Shown here: one piece after another, positions 52,058 to 63,672 of the stretch
How positions within the stretch are numbered: the stretch's first letter is position 1
How the letters are laid out: every line of letters begins with the position of its first letter
Assembly (NCBI RefSeq): GCF_014839805.1
Contig: NC_051117.1
Coordinates: 7,006,001-7,070,000 of the forward strand
DNA from: Manduca sexta
Taxonomy: Eukaryota > Arthropoda > Insecta > Lepidoptera > Sphingidae
Reading direction: 5' to 3'
Length of the DNA stretch: 64,000 bases
The notes under the pieces: generated by a model
Told to the model about the DNA's origin: nothing
Database searches by the model: none
Seen by the model: only the letters and a program-made list of their open reading frames with translations
Program-made: the position numbers and the translations under genes

Positions 52058-52894
52058 GTGAGTGCGAATTGTTTTTTTTTTTATCATTAATTATACTTTT
52101 TAAATGTGCTGGTAACGGTTGTTCCTTTTTTGAATTTCGAATTTTTCTAACCCGTCACAAAATATGAATCATAGAGACCACCTGTTGGCTGCAATAAGTC
52201 ATAAGTTTTATACTTGGTACATATTTGTCAACGCAACGGAGAGGGACGGACAGAGTGCATTAAAATTTGTGCCACTTTTATCAGACGTTTTGATTTTAAA
52301 TATATGTCATAGTAATATGATAGTAATAATTTAAGGGATTTTAAAGTCTTTGTAGGTGAGTATTATATTTAGAATATTTTAATGTACTTTTTAATGGTTC
52401 TTTGTATTGATATTGTTTCAGAAATAGAGGTTTATTGTAACATTATTATAGAATCAAAATCCTAACGCTACAGATAAAACCGTGATGAAAAAATAATAAG
52501 GCAGTAAGGAGAATATAGATTTATTAGTGGAGGCTACATTATGCAAAACCAATTTAAAATATGAATGATATATAGTGATGAATTAGTTATTTCTACGTTT
52601 CGCTTACTAAAGCCCTAAAAACCACTGTAAATTGATCTCTGAGTACGCATCCGAGCGTAGTGTAGAGAGTTCAAATACTTTGGCTATTTTTAATGTTTCA
52701 ATAGAACAATAGTCTCACTGTACACTATTATTTCCTTAAATTCGCAAGTCTAAGATGCAAATGCTTTGTTGATATCAGCCGCCAAGCAATATACATGCAC
52801 TATTGTGTTTTAGTTTAAAGAACTTTACAACTAGTGTAGTTACCGAGTAGGAGGCATATCGGCAATCTCAAGATGGCGAGCCAATCATAGTGCC
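52058..52894. other. No gene recognised
   Basis: Unassigned AT-rich DNA. Confidence 0.4.
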
Positions 52895-52960
52895 ATGCAG
52901 CAGTGGCGAAGCGTCCACACAACCTGATTCCTACCGGCTTCCCTTTTAGGTTTATTTACG
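52895..52960. repeat. Dispersed repeat fragment, reverse
   Basis: GCAGTGGCGAAGCGTCCACAC, CTGATTCCTACCGGCTTCCC; reverse relative of 3078-3275, as at 55620. Confidence 0.55.
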
Positions 52961-53344
52961 TTTGTCTTAGTTTTTGTTTTCTGTTAAATTTGCCGCGATA
53001 TGTTAACTAAGGAAACTTTTCCTCGGGTTACCTCATGAAAAATTTCTCGTCAATGCCCTGCAGTATCTATTTCGAAATTAAGATCAGTATTTGACATATT
53101 AACTATAAAATCGCCGATCTATCCTATAAAGTTGGATGAAATATATAACATTTTACGTTACTTATTATGTTTGTGAAAATGTTTGGATGTTTGTTAAAAG
53201 TAAATGTACTAATAGCTAAACGGATTTAAATGAAATTTGACACACGGATAGAAAATGTCCTGGATTAAAGCATATGCTACTTTTTCTCAAAGTAATTCTT
53301 ATTTATTTTTTCAAATGATTTCACACAATTGTTTATATATCAGC

Positions 53345-53540
53345 GGGCCTTATTCCGTCTCAAAGTGCATATCCGTCCTTTTTAATTACGGGCATTCTTA
53401 TTGAAGGACAACGTTAATTGCCATATTAGTAAAAGGGTAAAAAATACCCTATTTACCTATACGGCTATCAAAGCTGTCCTTCGATTAAAACGCCCGTAAT
53501 TGCAAAAAGACGGATATACCTTCTTAGACGGAATAAGCCC
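53345..53540. mobile_element. MITE, about 196 bp, long inverted repeats
   Basis: GGCCTTATTCCGTCTCAAAG ... ATTACGGGCATTCTTATTG on the left and the mirrored CGATTAAAACGCCCGTAATTGC ... AGACGGAATAAGCCC on the right. Relative at 41107-41260. Confidence 0.8.
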
Positions 53541-53599
53541 TCTTGACTATATATTTCGGTCAAAGTAAAGTACAAATAATTATTATAAAGTTGTGTCTT

Positions 53600-53799
53600 T
53601 ATATATGAGATGATAGAGGGGGCCGAGATTCCGCCATTTGATACGTAACTTGCCCTACGGTCAATTTACCAAAGTAGTTTGCTCCCGTAGTAATTAATAA
53701 AAATTATCATCTAATATTTGAAATAGATGGCGCTAGTATTTCAGGGACTTTCTGGTGGTAAAGGCTTTACATGCGGGTGAAGCCGCGAGCAACACTTAG
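53600..53799 (+). mobile_element. Helitron 3' portion
   Basis: Ends TACATGCGGGTGAAGCCGCGAG then AACACTTAG|T; terminal CTAG decayed to TTAG. 5' limit unclear. Confidence 0.5.
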
Positions 53800-54185
53800 T
53801 AATAAAAAACCTAAAATAATTAAACATACATACTAAAATATAATACACAATGTTAAAACTAAATAAGTATTTCAGTTACCGCAGATATGGTGTCATTTTT
53901 TGTTTGAACCTAAGTCTAGATGCAATTTAAGACTAGCTATCTTAGGAACGATATCGCGGTGTTTCCGTAAGATGGCGTTCTAGATCTTTAAAGTATTTTT
54001 CTTTCAATACTTTTATGCAGTTTTTCTACAAAATATTATATAAGTACATATTGACTTTGAAGGGTTAAGCAGAAGCATATGGCCTACTGGTCAGCTGAAT
54101 TGACTGACTGATTATTAACTGACTTAGATATCGAAACAAGGACACCACGAATACGAAAGCCTTAGATGATATTGCATTACGAACT
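53800..54185. other. No gene recognised
   Basis: Unassigned DNA. Confidence 0.4.
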
Positions 54186-54188
54186 AAC

Positions 54189-54437
54189 TAATATCAGCTC
54201 TGTATTATACAGTCCCACTTCTGGCTACGGGCCTCCTCTACTGCTGAGAGGTTAGGCCTTAGTCCACCACGCTGTCCTAGTGCGGATTGGTAGACTTCAC
54301 ACACCCTCAAAATTCCTATAGAAAAATTCTCAGGTTTACCCACGATGTTTTCTTACACCGTTAAAGCAAGCGATAATTCACAAAGAATACACACATAATT
54401 TTAGAAAAGTCAGAAATGTGTGTCCTTGGGTTTTGAA
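54189..54437 (-). repeat. SINE family A, truncated
   Basis: AATATCAGCTCTGTATTATACAG, CACGCTGTCCTAGTGCGG, GATGTTTTCTTACACCGTTAAAG, ending at GTCCTTGGGTTTTGAA; head missing. Confidence 0.82.
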
Positions 54438-54439
54438 AT

Positions 54440-55070
54440 AATTTTCAACACTTCAACAAATGAAATAAATATGTAAGAAAATTATAATTAAATATAATTT
54501 GAATATGGAATAATGTTGAATTTCAATTATAAAAAATCTTTTATCAAGATACATTAGGTACTCTTGTGATGTTATTCTTCTTCATCAAATGAGGATAATT
54601 TTTTTTTAAGTTAGGCAGCGGTTTCATTCCCCCAATAATAATGCTGATGTCCATTGCTGACGGTGACCACTTAGGTACCATCAGGTTAGCAGTTCAGGAG
54701 GCAATTAAAACAATATACAATACTCTTATCAAATTAGTTTTACGCAGGCGTCGAAAACCAAAGTCAATATGGCAAATATTTCATGGCAAAGATTACAAAG
54801 AAACGCGTTAAACAACAATTTAACACCAGGCACTGTATCACTATCCCACGTTGTTAAAAAATAATTTATTGCTCAATATAATGAGCGATGTATAACAATG
54901 GTTTTACGGGTCGTTTATACCAGGCTCAAGTTTATGGGTAACCGCCTTGATACTTAAAAATCAAACCATAGAGTATGGTATCATTAATTCTAGAATTACT
55001 GTCTATGGTACAGGAGTATGGCAGGCGGGGACAGCAATAATTATCTATACATATTATAAATCAGATTCCT
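54440..55070. other. No gene recognised
   Basis: Unassigned; AATTCTAGAATT at 54989-55000 is a palindrome with a two-pentamer heat-shock-like core. Confidence 0.4.
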
Positions 55071-55074
55071 AAAA

Positions 55075-55242
55075 AGCTGTCTCTGTATGTGATCGATTTT
55101 CTCAAAATCTATTCAACGGATTTTTGTACGGTTTTTACTAAAAGATAGTGCAATTCTTGAGGAAAGTTTAGGTGTACAGTAAACGATTATATTATAGTGT
55201 ATATTACGATTTATACGCGGTCGAAGCCGCGGGTACAGCTAT
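55075..55242 (+). mobile_element. Helitron-like remnant
   Basis: TGTGATCGATTTTCTCAAAATC, CAACGGATTTTTGTACGG, and degraded end ATACGCGGTCGAAGCCGCGGG. Confidence 0.45.
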
Positions 55243-55619
55243 TAATAGAATAATCACAAAGAAAACCACATTTTCAATATATTAGTCATTACGAAGCACG
55301 ATTTGGAGACCAGAAATCGTCCTAATTAGAACGTATTCATATACTAGTAAATGACAAATAATAGCTGACTTTTGGCAACAGTTTAAATACACACAATATT
55401 AGCAGCCGTATACAAACAATACTATGAGGACCCACAGCGTACCCGAACGCTATATCCACAATGTCATAGTATCCTTTGATTTTGTTTGGCTTTGTATCTC
55501 TGAAAGTCAATTGAAGTTGTATCTCGTATATTAGCCAATCACAGTGCCCCTATGCCTACGTACGACGTAGGATTTCATACCGTAAGCACTGAGAACTAGA
55601 CCTCTTATTAGAGTATTGC

Positions 55620-56105
55620 TTACCAGTGACGAAGAGTCCATATAAACCGATTTCTACCGGCTTCCCTTTGTAATTTATATAAAATCTAATTATCATTACA
55701 AAATAATCGCGGCGATAGCTTAGTTGATTATGAAACGAACTGCTGAGATAAATGTCCGCAGGTTCAAACCACAAGGGCACACACCTCTGACTTTTCTAAA
55801 ATTATGTGTGTGTTCTTTGTGAATTATCGCTTGCTTTAACGGTGAAGGAAAACATCGTGAGGTAACCGGCATGTCTAAGGAGTTTTCTATAGGAAATTCG
55901 AGGGTGTGTGAAGTCTACCAATCCACACTAGGCCAGCGTGGGGGACTAAGGCCTAATCCCTCTCAGTAGTAGAGGAAATCCGTGTCCAACAGTGGGACAG
56001 TATATAATACAGGGCTGATATTAAAAATTACAAAATCTGCAGACCGCATTTATGCATATTAATACTTATATGTTATGTTGGGTTCCCTTGTGGAAAATTT
56101 CATTG
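55620..56105. repeat. Dispersed repeat interrupted by SINE
   Basis: CCAGTGACGAAGAGTCCATAT to ATTATCATTACAAAAT (55620-55704), resuming at ATTACAAAATCTGCAGACCGC (56027-56105). This is the reverse of the 3078/36820 family. The 55705-56026 insert is a SINE. Confidence 0.8.
55705..56026 (+). repeat. SINE family A, full length with 10-bp TSD
   Basis: ATTACAAAAT duplicated at 55695-55704 and 56027-56036 brackets a complete SINE: GGCGATAGCTTAGTTGATT (A box), GGTTCAAACCACAAGG (B box), tail ATAATACAGGGCTGATATT. Confidence 0.93.
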
Positions 56106-56342
56106 ACACTGATGCTTATTAGCTAAGTAATGTTTGCCTACGAGTAAGAATGTATAAGACGTGTGCGTACGGAACATATCTTTCGTTTCGGGTATGACGT
56201 ATATTTATGTTTTGATTAATCATCAGTAGACGCCAATTACGCTTATCCGATTGATAAACAGATATGTGTAATATTGCAATAAGGTATAAATAATAATTCG
56301 AATGAGAATTCAAATAAATAATAGATCGAATGATCTACTGTG

Positions 56343-56575
56343 TTAATAGCGTAGTTGTAATACATGCGCGGTACGATTATTGCTTTGAAGCCTCGGGTTC
56401 TAATCCCGGGTGGAAATGATATTGGATATTTCTGCTCAGTATTAGGGTGGAGTCTGAAATTTGTACCCGATAGGCGGTAAGCTAGCCGCATCAGTCACGT
56501 TATAGGACGGAAAGTACTTAGCAAAAAGTGGCTGGTTATACCTCTGCCTACCCGCTCATGGATAAACGCGTGATA
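56343..56575 (+). repeat. SINE family B
   Basis: TAATAGCGTAGTTGTAATAC head, GGGTTCTAATCCCGGG B box, TTTCTGCTCAGTATTAGGG, GTTATAGGACGGAAAGTAC and GGATAAACGCGTGATA end. Confidence 0.8.
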
Positions 56576-56579
56576 TACA

Positions 56580-56875
56580 GCGTTCGATACATCTATGTAA
56601 TCAGAAAATCAGCTTCAACTCTGTTTACCTGCATCCTTATTTACACCATTTTAGTGTACAAAATAAGATTCTTAGAAGTTACCAACCTTTCCCAATGTTC
56701 TTTTTCTCAAAGTATTGCTTCGCTTCACCCATTTACATAGTATCATAAGTTTTCTTAGATAGCAACCATTTTCAAGTAACTAGCTTGAAGTTGAAATCGT
56801 TATATTTCAGTCAATTTACATAAAACCGTATTGTACTATTAACTTAAACTTATTCCTAAATTTATTACTTTGAAT
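56580..56875. other. No gene recognised
   Basis: Unassigned DNA. Confidence 0.4.
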
Positions 56876-57040
56876 GACGAGATGAGCTTACCGTTCGCCT
56901 CATAGTAAGCGATACGACATTTAAACAATAGAAACACCATCCAACACCTTCAATTATAAAGTATTGTTTGGTATTCCATTACGCTCGCCATCCTGAGACA
57001 TGAGATGTTAAGTCTTATTATGTCCAGTAGTTACACTGGC
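56876..57040 (-). repeat. SINE family C, reversed
   Basis: GACGAGATGAGCTTACCG, GTAAGCGATACGACATTTAAAC, ACACCATCCAACACCTTCAAT, CCAGTAGTTACACTGGC. Confidence 0.75.
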
Positions 57041-57054
57041 TACTGGAATGGACT

Positions 57055-57240
57055 GGACCCATAACGTTTCGAAGTCTACAGCCTTCATAGTCATAGGGCG
57101 CCATTGCTCCGTCAAAAAGTAGCTACCAACGTCGCTAAAAAGCCTTCGAAACTTAAGGAGAAAATTAAAATGTAGAATTCGCGATGAAATCCGAAAACTA
57201 GTTCTATTTCGGAGTCTTAAATTCGCATAAACATAAGAAA
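57055..57240. repeat. Foldback MITE
   Basis: ATAACGTTTCGAAGTCTACAGCC, TTCATAGTCATAGGGCG, CTTCGAAACTTAAGGAG, TCGCGATGAAATCCGAAAAC, TAGTTCTATTTCGGAGTC. The arrangement runs directly into the heat-shock-element repeat. Confidence 0.72.
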
Positions 57241-57369
57241 TTGCGTCATTTTAGTCAAATAGACGTCTCTTTCTTATGCTAAATGGGATTTCCATTCAAT
57301 ATTTTGAAGTGTACATACCATAACCGTAGAATCATCGATGTTGAGTCGGACTATAAGATAAAAACAAGC

Positions 57370-57510
57370 TCTATTCTTAATGCAATATATATTCCGACGG
57401 CATTTCGGCTAGAACATTCTAGAAACTAGAAAGATGATACAAAACGCTCTATATTCCTAATGCTGTAGATATTCCGAAGACTATTCGGTCAGAACATTCT
57501 AGAATATAAA
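57370..57510. promoter_or_regulatory. 80-bp tandem repeat, each unit with a perfect heat-shock element
   Basis: Unit 1 (57370-57447) and unit 2 (from 57448) share CTCTAT-TTC-TAATGC, ATATTCCGA and AGAACATTCTAGAA. The HSF sites GAAcaTTCtaGAA lie at 57412-57424 and 57492-57504, 80 bp apart. TATAAA follows immediately at 57505-57510 and TCATT at 57526, a possible start site. No coding exon recognised downstream. Confidence 0.6.
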
Positions 57511-57865
57511 TGTCACACAGACACCTCATTTCTCGAATACCACACGCAAATAAACTGTTTTTTCGTCGTAAACAAGCGCTATTCATCTCACATCGCGCGA
57601 GTCGTAAACCTTAACCCAACGGGGAGGGGCAGAGAGCGATCCAACAATACATTTTAAACAAACAGTTGTTATTTTCTTGTTAGCGAATGATTCATGGTTG
57701 GGAAGACGGTTTAAACTGATTCAGAAATACATTAAATTCATACGGTCAGTCGAAGTGGAACAGGATCAGATGGAGGTTTTGGATTCGATCCTGGAGTACC
57801 AGAATTTACGAGCAAGTCCATATTTTGTTGCTTGTTAGGAATTTCTCGTGTCTCTAATTGCGTAA
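57511..57865. other. No gene recognised downstream of heat-shock elements
   Basis: 57570-57630 is somewhat GC-rich (ACATCGCGCGAGTCG, CAACGGGGAGGGGCAG) and could be the leader of a heat-inducible transcript, but no conserved frame was seen. Confidence 0.35.
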
Positions 57866-57870
57866 AGGAC

Positions 57871-58060
57871 AAATTCTTATAGAGAAGTGCTCAGATACGC
57901 AGGTTTCCTCATGATGTTTTCCTTCCCTGTTAAAGCAAGCGATAACTCACAAAGAATACACACATAACTTTAGAAAAGTCAGAGGTGTGTGCCCTAACTA
58001 TTTGGACGTGCGGTTATTCGTCTCGGCAGTCCATCCCACACCCAACTAGGCTATCGCCGC
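57871..58060 (-). repeat. SINE family A 5' portion, reversed
   Basis: AATTCTTATAGAGAAGTGC, GATGTTTTCCTTCCCTGTTAAAG, GTCTCGGCAGTCCATCCCAC, ACTAGGCTATCGCCGC. The 3' tail is absent. Confidence 0.8.
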
Positions 58061-58064
58061 TTTC

Positions 58065-58565
58065 TGTAATAGCAACAGTTATCTGTGTTACATAAAATGA
58101 AACACGAATTGAGAACATCCTCTCTTTGACAGTTGGATAAAAATTTACGTTAATTTAGGACCTGTAACGGAAATTTAATTTCATGGATCAATTTATGCGT
58201 AAATTTTTAAACTCGAATACCCAAACTTAGACACGAAAGTCACATCTATAATTAATAATAATAATAACTTTTTTTATTGAAAAAGTATATAATGTGTTTT
58301 TACAGTTAAAAACAGTAGTGTAAAAAAAAACAAATTTCTAAAAACAAAAATAAAGTATTTACCAGGGGTACCCAAACTAGGCCGTGCCTGTACCTTGGGA
58401 TACCATTAAAAATTAAATAACGAATAATTTGTAATTGCTTGTGAGCATTAATCAAAATTAAGAAAATAGAATTATTGACAAGATAACTTAGAAAAAATTA
58501 AATACGTTCTTGATGTATAGAGCTCTAACATCACAACCATTGTCGTGTGTGTTTTTACATACATA
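58065..58565. other. No gene recognised
   Basis: AT-rich; (AAT)n-like run at 58250-58270 and (ACAT)n at 58556-58568. Confidence 0.4.
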
Positions 58566-58568
58566 CAT

Positions 58569-58820
58569 AACATCACGCATTTATCCCCGAAGGGGTATGC
58601 AGAGGCGCAACTAGGGCACCCACTTTTCGCCAAGAATGTTCCGTCCCATGATGTGATAGGGGGCGAGCCTATCGCCATATCGGGCACTAATTCCAGACTC
58701 CGGGCTGATACTGAGCAGAAAAAACCCAAATATCACTTTGCCTGACACGGGATTCGAACCCAGGACCTCAGAGCGCTATTGTACCGGACATGCAATACAA
58801 CTACGCCACCGAGGCAGTCT
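58569..58820 (-). repeat. SINE family B, full length
   Basis: Best copy: reverse complement begins ACTGCCTCGGTGGCGTAGTTG (A box), GGGTTCGAATCCCGTGTCAG (B box), CTGCTCAGTATCAGCCCGG, GGCTCGCCCCCTATCACATC, CCCTTCGGGGATAAATGCG. Confidence 0.92.
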
Positions 58821-59182
58821 GTTTGTGTGTTTTTGTTTTATCAAAACTCTACTTTCGTTCACATCATCTCATTTTTGCAATTCGCAACACCGGAACTCAC
58901 AACTCGATTATTAGTGATTGCAGCATAACGACCGGTGGCTCTGCGGTTAACTTGCGGTTTGACTGTTGATACAATTCCAGTGATTGCCTTTTTGGGATTG
59001 GTTTTTATGTTTGTATGAATATTGCCTAGTGTTTTTTCTGTAAATGTTTATTACCGCTCCTTTAGTTTTGTGGTATCGTTGTTGATTCCGGAAGTCTTGG
59101 GTTCCCAGTTCGGGTAAAATTATGTATGTGGTTTTGGAGATGAAGATATTTAACTCTACTGCCTTGACTACGACTAGAACTA

Positions 59183-59427
59183 CCTCGGTAATGTAGTTGT
59201 ACTGCATGCACGGTAATACTGCACAATGAGGTCCTGGGTTCGAATCCCGGGTCGGGCAGATTGATATTTAGGTTTTGCTGCTCAGTAACGGCCCGGAGTC
59301 ATAAATTTGTGCCCGATATGGCAATAGGCTCGCCCTCTAACACATCATGGGACGGAACACACTTGGTGAAAGTTAAGTGCCCTGGTTGCGCCCCTACATT
59401 CCCCTTCGGGGATAAATGTGTGATGTG
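59183..59427 (+). repeat. SINE family B, full length
   Basis: CCTCGGTAATGTAGTTGTAC head, GGGTTCGAATCCCGGGTCGG B box, AACGGCCCGGAGTC, ATGGCAATAGGCTCGCCC, CCCCTTCGGGGATAAATGTG end. Opposite orientation to the copy at 58569, about 360 bp away. Confidence 0.92.
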
Positions 59428-59429
59428 TG

Positions 59430-59784
59430 TCTATATTTAACTCTCTGATTTATTGGCGATGTTTGTGAATCTAGAAGTCTGGGGTACGATTTCCAAGTCG
59501 GATTGTTCGTAGGCGTTTGAAGTTAAGTAAGAGCGCAGAAAGATGATAAGTAAGTTAAAACGTTTCTGCATCTTGTAAAATTGCACTATCAGTATTGGAG
59601 TAAGATTTCCCTAGTCAACTATTCGCATTACTTTCCTATCTAAAATTGTCACCATGATTAGCAGCGTATCAATCATTCTTCTGATATCAATTGTATATGA
59701 GAATTAGTTTATTACAACTGGCAAATTATTTGTTTCTAGTTTTGAGCTATAAATTTGTGGCCAATACTTTTTATAATAATAACA
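59430..59784. other. No gene recognised
   Basis: Unassigned DNA. Confidence 0.4.
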
Positions 59785-59942
59785 TTCATCATCAACCGCA
59801 GGATATCCACTGCTGTACATGGGCCTACCCCAAAGCCTTCCAGATTGACCTATTAGAAGCCCACATCCAGCGACCTCCTGCAATATTTATTAGGTCATCT
59901 GTCCACCTCGTGGGTGGCCGTTCGACGCTGCGCTTGCCATAA
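59785..59942 (-). pseudogene. RTE LINE 3' end fragment
   Basis: Minus strand reads, across small shifts, RPPTRWTDDLINIAGGRW, then SNRSIWKALG and a TGATGATGAATG-type tail. Same RTE tail as at 35534, 5'-truncated. Confidence 0.82.
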
Positions 59943-59944
59943 TA

Positions 59945-61270
59945 ACACTGGCTGATTTTAAAACTTAAAGCAGATGGACGTTCAAGTACGCGTTATGGCT
60001 CTTAAACCTTTTTGTCTAATAACCTTATCTGTGCCTACTTTAAATCGTCGCTTATTCGTCGGTGATCCTAATTAAAATTTGCTCGTAGTTGGTCTCAACC
60101 TTCTGACGGAACTCATTTATTAAATGCATATGTGATTTGGTTTCTTTCGTATACCATTCCTTTACCTAGACTCTCAAATTTCATCTTTGTTTCATATTTT
60201 TCCAATATGTTACATCTATATATGTATATATTTTCAATACAAGCAACTCTGTCGTGTCACTGACGTCGTGCCGAGTAAATACGCGATCTTTAAAACCATG
60301 ATTTTAAAGGATGTCTATCATCTAGGTGGTCACTGAAAACCAGCGTTATATTGCAGCTCCCATAGCAATATAGAATTACGCTGAACTGGCACATCGCAGG
60401 CATGCAATACTGCTTAATTAATAGGATATTTCTTTTAAAATATTACAACAAACTTTTTTGTTTAACAATTTTTCTTTCTTTCTTTCTAACAATTTCTCTT
60501 TATCTTCTTTACGCCCACTTTCAATAGTTTGAGACGGGCAACGATCGCCTTTGATATCCTATCCTATATAAGTCTAATGCGATCCCATCATCAATAGATC
60601 CTTCAGGATCAGAATACTCATAGTATAGATCCTTTTCAAGTTTTCTACTACATTATTACGCACAAACAAAAACCGCTCCACAAAAACATTTACATCGCAA
60701 AAAGGCTAATGCAATTTTTTCACCTAATCACATTACCTGAAATAACAAAATTGATTCACCTCCAATTCATTATGGCCACTGCATTACGCCGCGGGTCATT
60801 AGGCATCATAAGGTCCAGAAACAATAACATCGTACAAAAACAAGAAAAAATCAAAACCATTACTGTGATCAAAAAACGGACGGTAAAAAACTTTGGTTTT
60901 CGGCAGAGCGGAAGATAGCTGCGCGACGAATCGTTGTATCATTAGTAACTGATTTAACTTCGTGTCTTATTTAACTTGATTACTTTTGTGTATGTTTGTG
61001 CTTCGGTCTGGTTGGTTGTTTGGTTTAAGAAAATGCACATGATTACATTTTTCAAATTAATTATGCTATCGTGTTTTTACAGCTTGCGATAAGTTACTAA
61101 TTAAGTTAATTACTGCTTATAAATATTTATGTTTTATTGAACGATTCCAATCGATAACACCTCCAGGTCTATCGTATGCTGGCTGTTTGTAGTGTAGTAG
61201 GTACTATCATGCCTATTTCTACCATCAAGCAGCAGTGGGTGTATGTACTCGTGTTCCAGTTTGAAGGATA
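59945..61270. other. No gene recognised
   Basis: 60467-60487 is a (TTTC)n microsatellite. A plus frame at 60773-60918 (MATALRRGSLG...) is short, basic and without family signature. Confidence 0.4.
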
Positions 61271-61274
61271 TATT

Positions 61275-61442
61275 AGCCAACGTAATTACTGGGTTTATGA
61301 GGCTTACATCTGGACTCAGGGTGACGGGCGTAAAGAGCAGTTATGGTGTTGCTACTGTTTATGGTAGTATTGTGGTGGTGGTGGTATCGCTTACCATCGG
61401 ACGAGTAGCATGCTCGTCTCGTCATTTAACTATAATAAAAAA
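61275..61442 (+). repeat. SINE family C, diverged
   Basis: TATTAGCCAACGTAATTACTGGG, GTTGCTACTGTTTATGG, ATCGCTTACCATCGGACGAG, GCTCGTCTCGTCATTTAAC, AATAAAAAAC. Confidence 0.65.
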
Positions 61443-61444
61443 CA

Positions 61445-61787
61445 GATAAGGAACGAAAATTGATCATACTGAATGTTTTAAAAATGCTTACAAATGACTT
61501 ATTACTGCAGTCACCTTAAAGGTGTTAATTTATAATTAATTACCATCATATATTCTTTTTTTACTTCATTATAATACGTCTTGAATCTTGAGATTTATAA
61601 AGAAGAAAGAAAGAGAGAAGTTTATTGTTGGAACAAAGTTAAAAATATACAAAACAAAATCCTACATAATTTAAACAATTATTGCACTAACAACTGGCCT
61701 CCCATTCAGCTATATACTGCAATAGCACCTATATAATAAAATAACACATTATATTCAAATATTTCATATTATATGTAAAAATATAAA
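61445..61787. other. No gene recognised
   Basis: AT-rich; 61618-61690 resembles 45440-45520 (TTTATTGTTGGAACA). Confidence 0.4.
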
Positions 61788-62031
61788 TCTTTATATATAT
61801 ACAAATGAATCCCTATTCCCCTTGATCACGCCATCACGCGTGAACGGCTGGACCGATTTCACTATTTTTTTTTTGTTGTGTTTGTTATTGTCAGGAGAAG
61901 GTTCTTATAGGAAAAATTAAGGAAGTTGAGCGGAACGTTAGAAAATTTAAGAAAAGTTAATTTCAGCGATTAACAGAACGCGCGCTGCAAATTCATAGTT
62001 AAGACGGGACAACGTTTGTCGGGTCAACTAG
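61788..62031 (+). mobile_element. Non-autonomous Helitron, 244 bp
   Basis: A|TCTTTATATATATACAAATG, GAATCCCTATTCCCC, CGCGTGAACGGCTGGACCG, ends GTCGGGTCAACTAG|T. Same family as 30803-31075 and 44209-44447. Confidence 0.88.
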
Positions 62032-62034
62032 TAA

Positions 62035-63670
62035 TTGATATATTCTGATCTTAAGTAATGATGGTAAAGAAATTTCTCCAGAAGCCGAAGCCCTGATCGA
62101 AATTAAAACATAACACCATTAATGTAAAATATTACAAAGATAAACACCATCGGAAGTGGGTAATCATAACAAAATACGCTGTGATTACCGGCCGGCACTC
62201 TTCTTACAATCGATGTTGTACTTTTTATTCAATATTCATAAGACGGCTTCATACAATATGTAAGGTGGATGTTTTATTTAAAACTTTTTGTGAGTTGTTT
62301 TTCCATTTGTTTTCAGAGTTGATGATTTTTTTGTTTTATAGATAGTTAAAGGTTGAGTGTTGACTGCTGATTGCATTGAAAAGTTCGCCATTTCTTGGAA
62401 TAAAATAAGTTATTATGTCACAATCAAACTTATCTTCATTTTTAGAAAAAACTAAAAAAAGTTTTTTTTTCATTTTTACTTAATTTTATTTTTAGTAAAT
62501 ATTGTATAAATTGCGTTTTTAACTTCATTGACGTTGTAATTTAAACAGCAAAGTTTTTATTCTGATTACGGGTCTGAAAACACCAATCAAGCCGTTTGAA
62601 TTAGCCAATCCGCAAAAAAAGTAATCGATTTCATAAAAACTTGATTTGCGATAGTTTTTAAAGCTCGTAGTTAAAACTAGTTGTTAAGACAAAAGTAACT
62701 TAACAAAAAATCTGATTTAAAAATTATATTACATTCTAGATTAGTTACAGGTATCTTATGTTATTCTCGGTTAAGAATGTTTGTTTTTATCTTCGGTTAT
62801 CAGTTTTCATCTTCCAATTATATTTGAACATTAAATGGCGTCTATCTAAAAGAAAGAATGCTGGTGAATAATTTTTTTTATAACATACCATAAGTTCATT
62901 TCAGATTATATAATATTGGAGTTGCAGATTAAAAAAAAGTGATAATTAAGGTAAATAAATGAAAAAACTACTGCCGACTATTTGCCGTAAACGCTATATT
63001 ACACTGCAAAGCAAAAAAAAAATAGAATTCGTGATTCATTTTGACAATTATTTTATCACATTCAGTTTAAGTAGGTTTTAAGTAATATAAACTAATCAAT
63101 CAATAATTTATAAAATAAAGGCTCTTGTTCCTGCGTCTTCTACGCATAACGCCGTCCATATTTAGTATAATATCCTGTAATTTTGAATGTTTATAACTTA
63201 AATCGATGTACTTTCAAGCTTAATATTAATTTGGTAAATAAAGATTATTCACTTATTTCGTGAATCAGATTAATTTCATATTAAACGCTACAAAAATTAC
63301 GCAAAGGTAAAGGTATGAATTTTATTTATTTCCTTTTTATCTCATAATTGGTTTTCAGCTTAGGTTGTACTGTGGTCTTAGGTTCAATTTTCTCATCAGA
63401 CTATTTATGTATGTTTTCAATTTTAATAGTATTTGATGCTGCAAATGTTTTAGAATGAAAGTTGACTGTACGTAGATCATGGCTTATCTCGTCTTATTAT
63501 AAAAGCGCCAATACTTATATAAGAAACTTTTAATAATTATTTTCGGTAGGCAACGGCTTGGCTGTTTGGCTTGCTTTATTTAGTCCATGGGCTGTAGATA
63601 CTGCTTACCATCAATCGGACCACTTTCTCGTTTGCCTACTAAGGCAATAAAAAATTGTTTTGTCATAAGT
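62035..63670. other. No gene recognised
   Basis: Very AT-rich DNA. 63590-63655 may be a degraded family C SINE piece (CTGCTTACCATCAATCGG, AATAAAAAA). Confidence 0.4.
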
Positions 63671-63672
63671 TG

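Noticed and set aside
58740..58820. tRNA gene (A and B boxes)
   Set aside because: The tRNA-like head continues into a SINE body repeated many times, and does not fold into a full cloverleaf by eye.
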